Source: Lentzea alba
GTDB taxonomy: Bacteria; Actinomycetota; Actinomycetes; Mycobacteriales; Pseudonocardiaceae
DNA length: 64,000 bases
Assembly (NCBI RefSeq): GCF_011067745.1
Contig: NZ_JAAMPJ010000007.1
Location: 62,001-126,000 of the forward strand
Reading direction: 5' to 3'
Shown: one piece after another, positions 60,263-64,000 of the stretch
Position numbering within the stretch: position 1 is the first letter of the stretch
How the letters are laid out: the number at the start of each line of letters is the position of its first letter
The notes under the pieces: generated by a model
The model's input: only the letters and a program-made list of their open reading frames with translations
Told to the model about the DNA's origin: nothing
The model's database searches: none
Made by a program: the position numbers and the translations under genes

Positions 60263-61474
60263 TTACGCGCTGTGCCTCGCGGCGCGGGTTTCCTGTTTCA
60301 CTGCCGATCGCGGAAGGGAGGGCCCTTGCCGTCTGACATCAGCTCCGCAGGCATCACCCGAGACAGTGCTCCCGGCTACGGCTCGACCAGCCGCAAGGAT
60401 GTTCTTCGCCGCGTTGAGGTCCCGGTCGTGCCGGGTGCGGCAGCCCGGACACGTCCAGTGCCGGGCGGACAAAGCAAGCTCGGCGAGCACGTGCCCGCAG
60501 GCCGAACACGTCTTGCTGGAGGGGAACCAGCGGTCGATCACGACCAGCGTGCGACCGGCGCGGTCGCATTTGTACTCCAGCTGCCGCCGCAACTCGCCCC
60601 AGCCCGCGTCGGAGATGGCACGGGCGAGGTGGCGGTTGCGCACCATGCCCTTGACGTTGAGGTCCTCGATCGCGATCACGTCGGCCGAGCGCACCAGAGC
60701 TGTGGTGGTGCGGTGCAGGAAGTCCTGCCGGGCGTTGCGGACCTTGCGATGCGCGCGGGCGACCTTGGCCTTGGCTTTGCGGCGGTTGCCGCTGCCTCGC
60801 TGGCAACGGGCCATCCGTCTTTGGTAGCGGGCCAGGTTCCGCGCCTTGCGGACCAGATGCCGCGGGTTCGCGATCCGCTCACCGTCACTGGTCACCAGCA
60901 AGTCCGTGAGACCGAGGTCGACCCCAATGGCGTGCCCGGCAGACTCAGCCGGAGCAGGTGGTTCGGTGTCGACAGCGAACGTCACGTACCAGCGGCCGTC
61001 CGGCTCACGCGACACCACCACCATCGTCGGGTCCAGCGCGGCCAGATCCACGTCGCCGAAGGACCAGACGAACCGCAGCGGCGTGCTGGTCTTGGCCAGC
61101 GTCAGCACACCCTCGCGCATACGGAACGCCGAGCGGGTGTAGTGCGCGCTCTGCCGCCCGGTACGGGACTTGAACCTCGGCGCGCGGGCGCGCCCGGCGA
61201 AGAAGTTGCCGAACGCGGTGTGCTGGTGGCGCAGCGTCTGCTGCAACGGCACACAGGACACCTCCGACAGAAACGCGAACTCCTCGGTGCGTTTCCACTC
61301 GGTCAGCGCGGCATCAGTCTCCCGATACGACGTGCGGACACCCTCGGCGCGGTAGCGGCAGTTCCGCTCGGCGAGCGTTTTGTTCCACACCAGACGCACA
61401 CACCCGAACGTGCGGTTCACCACCGCAGCCTGCTCGAGGGTCGGGTAAGCCCGGCACCTGTACGCCGTCCGCAC
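60263..61474 (-). CDS. tnpB: TnpB RNA-guided nuclease
   Basis: A 403-aa TnpB. The RuvC-like triad is Asp186 (AIGVDLGLTD), Glu270 (VIAIEDLNVKGM) and Asp352 (HDRDLNAAKNIL). The zinc ribbon has Cys323, 326, 342 and 345 (CSACGH...CPGC). The N-terminal helix-turn-helix-like OrfB domain starts RCRAYPTLEQ. The length is normal and all catalytic residues are present, so the protein should be active. The GTG at 61474 is chosen because the family motif starts within a few residues; longer in-frame sequence upstream is unlike any TnpB. Known TnpBs cut DNA matching the omega-RNA guide and so help the element persist at its site. Confidence 0.92.
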   Translation of the reverse strand: MRTAYRCRAYPTLEQAAVVNRTFGCVRLVWNKTLAERNCRYRAEGVRTSYRETDAALTEWKRTEEFAFLSEVSCVPLQQTLRHQHTAFGNFFAGRARAPRFKSRTGRQSAHYTRSAFRMREGVLTLAKTSTPLRFVWSFGDVDLAALDPTMVVVSREPDGRWYVTFAVDTEPPAPAESAGHAIGVDLGLTDLLVTSDGERIANPRHLVRKARNLARYQRRMARCQRGSGNRRKAKAKVARAHRKVRNARQDFLHRTTTALVRSADVIAIEDLNVKGMVRNRHLARAISDAGWGELRRQLEYKCDRAGRTLVVIDRWFPSSKTCSACGHVLAELALSARHWTCPGCRTRHDRDLNAAKNILAAGRAVAGSTVSGDACGADVRRQGPSLPRSAVKQETRAARHSA

Positions 61475-61591
61475 GAACCACAACCTACCGGGAGCACCAC
61501 GACGACCACGACGCCGGCCTGCATGCCTGCCCACCGCGTGCTTGGACCGCCCCGGCTGCGCCGGGACGCTCCTGGCGGAGTCCGGATTCGT

Positions 61592-61619
61592 CCCCGGTCT
61601 GAAGGCCAGGGCTTCCACC
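61592..61619. repeat. Left-end subterminal hairpin of the TnpB element
   Basis: CCCCGGTCTGAAGGCCAGGG followed by CTTCCACC resembles the right-end sequence at 60212-60242 in the same orientation (about 22 of 31 positions). It ends 7 bp before the chorismatase ATG, so the element supplies most of that gene's upstream sequence. Confidence 0.65.
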
Positions 61620-61626
61620 GGAGGCC

Positions 61627-62613
61627 ATGGTGACCTGGTCCTCCTTCCAGACGGGACCTTTCTCCAGCTCTGCCGTGCTCGGCGCGGTGGTCTACGGTCC
61701 CCGCTGCCGGAACCCACACCTGGACCGCGGTTTCCCCGAGCTGACCGTGCACGCGGTGGCGGACTCCGCAGACGCCTTCACCGAGGTCTGGCACACCGAT
61801 CGGCCGATCGAGCGCGGCGCGCTCGACGGTGTGGTGCACGCACACGACGGTGAGAGCCTTTTCTGCGCGGCCAGGATCGACTCTTCGGACGACTGCACGG
61901 AGGCGGTCCGGGCCGCCTACCTGACCGCCCTCGGCCTGACCAGGACGCTGGACTACCAGCGGATCTTCCGGATGTGGAACTTCGTCGAGAACATCAACGG
62001 CACGAACAGCGAGGGCCTGGAGGTCTACCGCGACTTCTGCCGGGGTCGGGCGCGGGCGTTCCACGAGTTCGGGTTCGCGGAGGAACAACTGCCTGCGGCC
62101 ACCGGTGTGGGGGCACTCGGCGGTGGCATCGGTTTCTGCCTGCTGGCCGGCCGTTCCGCGCACCGCGTCACCATCGAGAACAGCCGCCAGCTGCCCGCCT
62201 ACCGCTACCCGGAACGCTACGGCCCCTCCTCCCCCAGCTTCGCCCGCGCCACCCACGTGGCAGCGGCGGGCGGCGGGGCGTTCATCTACGTGTCCGGCAC
62301 CGCCAGCGTGGTCGGACACGAGACCCTGCACCGCGGACAGATCACCGAGCAGTGCGGCGAGACGCTCGCCAACCTCGAACACCTGCTGAGCGCGGACAAC
62401 CTGGCCCGGCACGGGCTGCGGCCGGGCAGGCGGCTCGAAGATCTGCGCAACATCAAGGTGTACGTCCGCCACCAGCAGGATCTCCTGACCGTGCGGGAGA
62501 TCTGCGCGAAGGCGTTCAGCCCGGCCGCCGACATCGCGTTCCTCAACGTGGACCTCTGCCGCTCCGATCTGCTGGTCGAGATCGAGGGGATCGTCTTTCC
62601 GGGTGTGGCCTGA
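61627..62613 (+). CDS. Chorismatase of the Hyg5/XanB2 type (probable 3-hydroxybenzoate synthase)
   Basis: A 328-aa enzyme of the FkbO/Hyg5/XanB2 family, which cleaves chorismate. Family features are IFRMWNFVENINGTNSEGLE (112-131), RARAFHEFGF, GVGALGGGIGF, and the C-terminal DLCRSDLLVEIEG. The residues Gly224, Cys311 and Glu318 have exactly the spacing (87 and 7) I recall for Gly240, Cys327 and Glu334 of Hyg5. FkbO has Ala and Gln at the first two. This favours 3-hydroxybenzoate over dihydroxycyclohexadienoate as product. The ATG at 61627 has GGAGG four bases upstream. It should feed the PKS ligase domain and probably once followed the halogenase in one transcript. Confidence 0.88.
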   Translation: MVTWSSFQTGPFSSSAVLGAVVYGPRCRNPHLDRGFPELTVHAVADSADAFTEVWHTDRPIERGALDGVVHAHDGESLFCAARIDSSDDCTEAVRAAYLTALGLTRTLDYQRIFRMWNFVENINGTNSEGLEVYRDFCRGRARAFHEFGFAEEQLPAATGVGALGGGIGFCLLAGRSAHRVTIENSRQLPAYRYPERYGPSSPSFARATHVAAAGGGAFIYVSGTASVVGHETLHRGQITEQCGETLANLEHLLSADNLARHGLRPGRRLEDLRNIKVYVRHQQDLLTVREICAKAFSPAADIAFLNVDLCRSDLLVEIEGIVFPGVA

Positions 62614-62727
62614 TGAGATCACGCGCGTTCGGAGCCGGGTCAGCGCGGCGAGGTGTCCTTCGTCCGGCCAGGGCCGCGGTAGCGACCGGCGCTTCGAACA
62701 GACGGTGGGCCCCGGTCAGATCCATCG

Positions 62728-63324
62728 TCAGTTCCTGGACGGGTGGGGACCTCCGCTTGGCTCCCCGCCCATGCCGAGGATCAGCGCGACCGCGTCCTGC
62801 GAGCACGCGCCCGGCGTCAGCACCTCCTGCAGCAGCAGGCCGCGGATTGCGGCGATGACGACGGTGGCCCTGGTCAGCGCTTCCCCGGCGCTGAGCCCTT
62901 CGCGCTCCGCCAGCGAGGCCAGCATCCTGGTGAGGTCGTCCAGCGACGAGATGAACTCGCCGAAGTCGTCCGGTCTGTACGCGGCCAGCCCCACGACGTG
63001 GAAGAACCCGCGGGTGCGCGACAGCTGCTCCGGGCGGGTGTAGGCCCGCCAGATCGCCAGGACGAGGTCGTCGAAGGTCCCCTGCTCAGCGGTCCTGAAC
63101 AGCGCCTCGTTGTCGCGGGCCCGCTGTGCCCCGAGCATGGCCGCCAGGACGCCCGTGAGCGACCCGAAGTGGTACCGCAGGAGCGCGTGGCTGGTCTCGG
63201 TCCGGGCCGCGATCTCGCGGAGTGAGGTCTCCGGTGGCGGAAGGCCGTCCTCGAAGACGTCGAGGAGACGCGCCAGGAGGCGCTCGCGTGCATCGCCGTT
63301 GCGTGCAGTGCTTGACAGGGCCAC
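62728..63324 (-). CDS. TetR-family regulator
   Basis: A 198-aa repressor with a TetR helix-turn-helix (SLREIAARTETSHALLRYHF, residues 34-53) and a helical C-terminal domain. The GTG at 63324 is used. It is divergent from the esterase at 63398, with two operator-like repeats in the 73-bp spacer. It may regulate the esterase, itself and possibly the chorismatase, which is convergent and 114 bp away. The ligand is unknown. Confidence 0.88.
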   Translation of the reverse strand: MALSSTARNGDARERLLARLLDVFEDGLPPPETSLREIAARTETSHALLRYHFGSLTGVLAAMLGAQRARDNEALFRTAEQGTFDDLVLAIWRAYTRPEQLSRTRGFFHVVGLAAYRPDDFGEFISSLDDLTRMLASLAEREGLSAGEALTRATVVIAAIRGLLLQEVLTPGACSQDAVALILGMGGEPSGGPHPSRN

Positions 63325-63332
63325 TCCCGTAG

Positions 63333-63367
63333 TTTATCCATTGGAAAGCGGATTTATCCATTGGAAA
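63333..63367. promoter_or_regulatory. Tandem TetR operator (two identical 15-bp copies)
   Basis: TTTATCCATTGGAAA occurs at 63333-63347 and again, identically, at 63353-63367, a 20-bp period or about two helical turns. Each copy has the inner palindrome TCCA-T-TGGA. It lies between the divergent TetR and esterase starts. Confidence 0.75.
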
Positions 63368-63397
63368 ACTTGTGGGACGTGTTGTGAAGGACCTCCG

Positions 63398-64000
63398 ATG
63401 AGCACCATGTGGCACGGCTGCCTCGCCGACACCGACTACTTCGAGCTGCGTTCCAGCGGTGGGCACGACTACGGCGTATGGGTCACCTCGCCGCCGCGCT
63501 ACGACCCCACCACAGCGCAGGTGCCCGTCGTGTACGTGCTCGACGGCAACTGGGCGGTGGGCCTGACGGCCCCGCTCATCGTCACCCAGCAGGACCCCAT
63601 GCAGAAGATCAAGCCGTACGTCCAGGTCAGCGTCGGCTACGCGGGCGAGGAAGCGGAGCACTGGGCGAGACTGCGCAACAGGGACCTCGTGCCACCCGGC
63701 GAGCCCGTCGCCCAGGAGTTCCTCGACGCCGTGGAGATGGGAGTGCGGGCGGGCGCGATGACCCGCGAGCAAGCCGACGCCTATCTCGACGAACTGCGTG
63801 ACACCCGGGGCGACGCGTTCCTGAGCTTCCTCACCGACGAACTGCACCCCCGGATCGAACGCGACTACGGCACTGCCACGAGTGGTCACGGCCTTTTCGG
63901 CTACTCCTACGGCGGACTCTTCAGCCTCTACGCCTGGCTCACCGGCACCACGCTCTTCGACAGCATCGGAGCAGGCAGCCCCGGTGTCACCAGCGAGGGC
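63398..64000 (+). CDS. Alpha/beta-hydrolase of the Fes/IroE-like (esterase D) group, truncated by the window end
   Basis: The first 201 residues of a hydrolase. It has VPVVYVLDGNWAVGL near residue 40, typical of the Fes/YieL/esterase-D group, and the nucleophile elbow GYSYGG at about 168. The rest of the triad lies beyond the window. The family includes siderophore esterases and other acyl-ester hydrolases; nothing here says which. The ATG at 63398 is preceded by AAGGAC. It is probably repressed by the divergent TetR. Confidence 0.8.
   Translation, partial: MSTMWHGCLADTDYFELRSSGGHDYGVWVTSPPRYDPTTAQVPVVYVLDGNWAVGLTAPLIVTQQDPMQKIKPYVQVSVGYAGEEAEHWARLRNRDLVPPGEPVAQEFLDAVEMGVRAGAMTREQADAYLDELRDTRGDAFLSFLTDELHPRIERDYGTATSGHGLFGYSYGGLFSLYAWLTGTTLFDSIGAGSPGVTSEG

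Larger units (their letters stand above)
60205..61619. mobile_element. Solo TnpB (IS200/IS605-type) element between halogenase and chorismatase
   Basis: An approximately 1.4-kb element carrying tnpB on the minus strand and no tnpA, hence dependent on a transposase elsewhere. Both ends carry similar short hairpins in the same orientation: 60214-60233 (CCCTG/CAGGG stem, TGAA loop) and 61592-61611 (CCC/GGG plus GG/CC). Each is followed by GGATTCCCACC or GGCTTCCACC. Same-orientation subterminal hairpins are typical of IS200/IS605. The minus-strand right end finishes GAAGTCAA, like other actinobacterial elements of this type. Confidence 0.75.

Noticed and set aside
60263..61717. A longer TnpB start at 61717
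   Set aside because: The additional 81 residues are Arg/Pro-rich, unlike any TnpB N-terminus, and cross the left end of the element into the chorismatase gene.

Overview
The window is very GC-rich, with GTG and TTG starts, 4-bp ATGA/GTGA operon overlaps, Tat substrates, a streptogrisin-type protease, a StrR-like and an XRE/NB-ARC/TPR regulator, and modular polyketide machinery. This fits the chromosome of an actinomycete, most likely a Pseudonocardiales member (Lentzea/Saccharothrix/Actinosynnema type). The genus is inference. No rRNA, tRNA or CRISPR array was seen.

Layout. 0-2.4 kb: two subunits of a periplasmic PaoABC-like molybdenum aldehyde oxidoreductase, with a divergent TetR. 2.5-3.2 kb: debris (integrase tail, GH3 fragment). 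3.2-15.7 kb: a catabolic island with two alpha/beta hydrolases, MmgE/PrpD, DUF4387, a 2-hydroxyacid dehydrogenase fused in frame to a DUF1446/AtuA-like protein, an MFS transporter, GntR, a decayed hydantoinase pair, a tartrate/D-malate-type dehydrogenase with divergent LysR, and an HSL-type esterase. 15.8-21.2 kb: integrase remnant, small membrane proteins, a 725-bp internally deleted IS3 element, a hypothetical gene, several pseudogene scraps and a secreted S1 protease. 21.3-34.3 kb: a secreted SGNH-like protein, a 3,242-aa RHS polymorphic toxin (Hint domain, HNH-like nuclease tip) with its probable immunity gene, and a divergent secreted propeller lectin. 34.3-39.3 kb: StrR-like regulator, XRE/NB-ARC/TPR regulator, DUF2637 pseudogene and a protein made of four cold-shock domains. 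40-44.6 kb: solute-binding protein, two permeases and GH43 for xylo-oligosaccharide use, under a LacI-type operator shared with a secreted SGNH-ricin hydrolase at 50 kb. 45-49 kb: LysR, a truncated MMPL-like peptide, a membrane protein and a Tat multicopper oxidase in an overlapping operon.

51.3-62.6 kb holds the most interesting locus: a single-module PKS (acyl-AMP ligase-ACP-KS-AT-DH-KR-ACP-TE), a divergent flavin-dependent halogenase and a Hyg5/XanB2-type chorismatase, interrupted by a solo TnpB element. The logic is: chorismate to 3-hydroxybenzoate, adenylation and loading on the PKS, one or more reducing/dehydrating malonyl extensions, halogenation, and release by a TE whose nucleophile is Cys rather than Ser. 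The expected product is a halogenated hydroxyphenyl-acrylate or aryl-polyene acid, a type I counterpart of the xanthomonadin idea. The window closes with a TetR gene, its tandem operator and a truncated Fes-like esterase.
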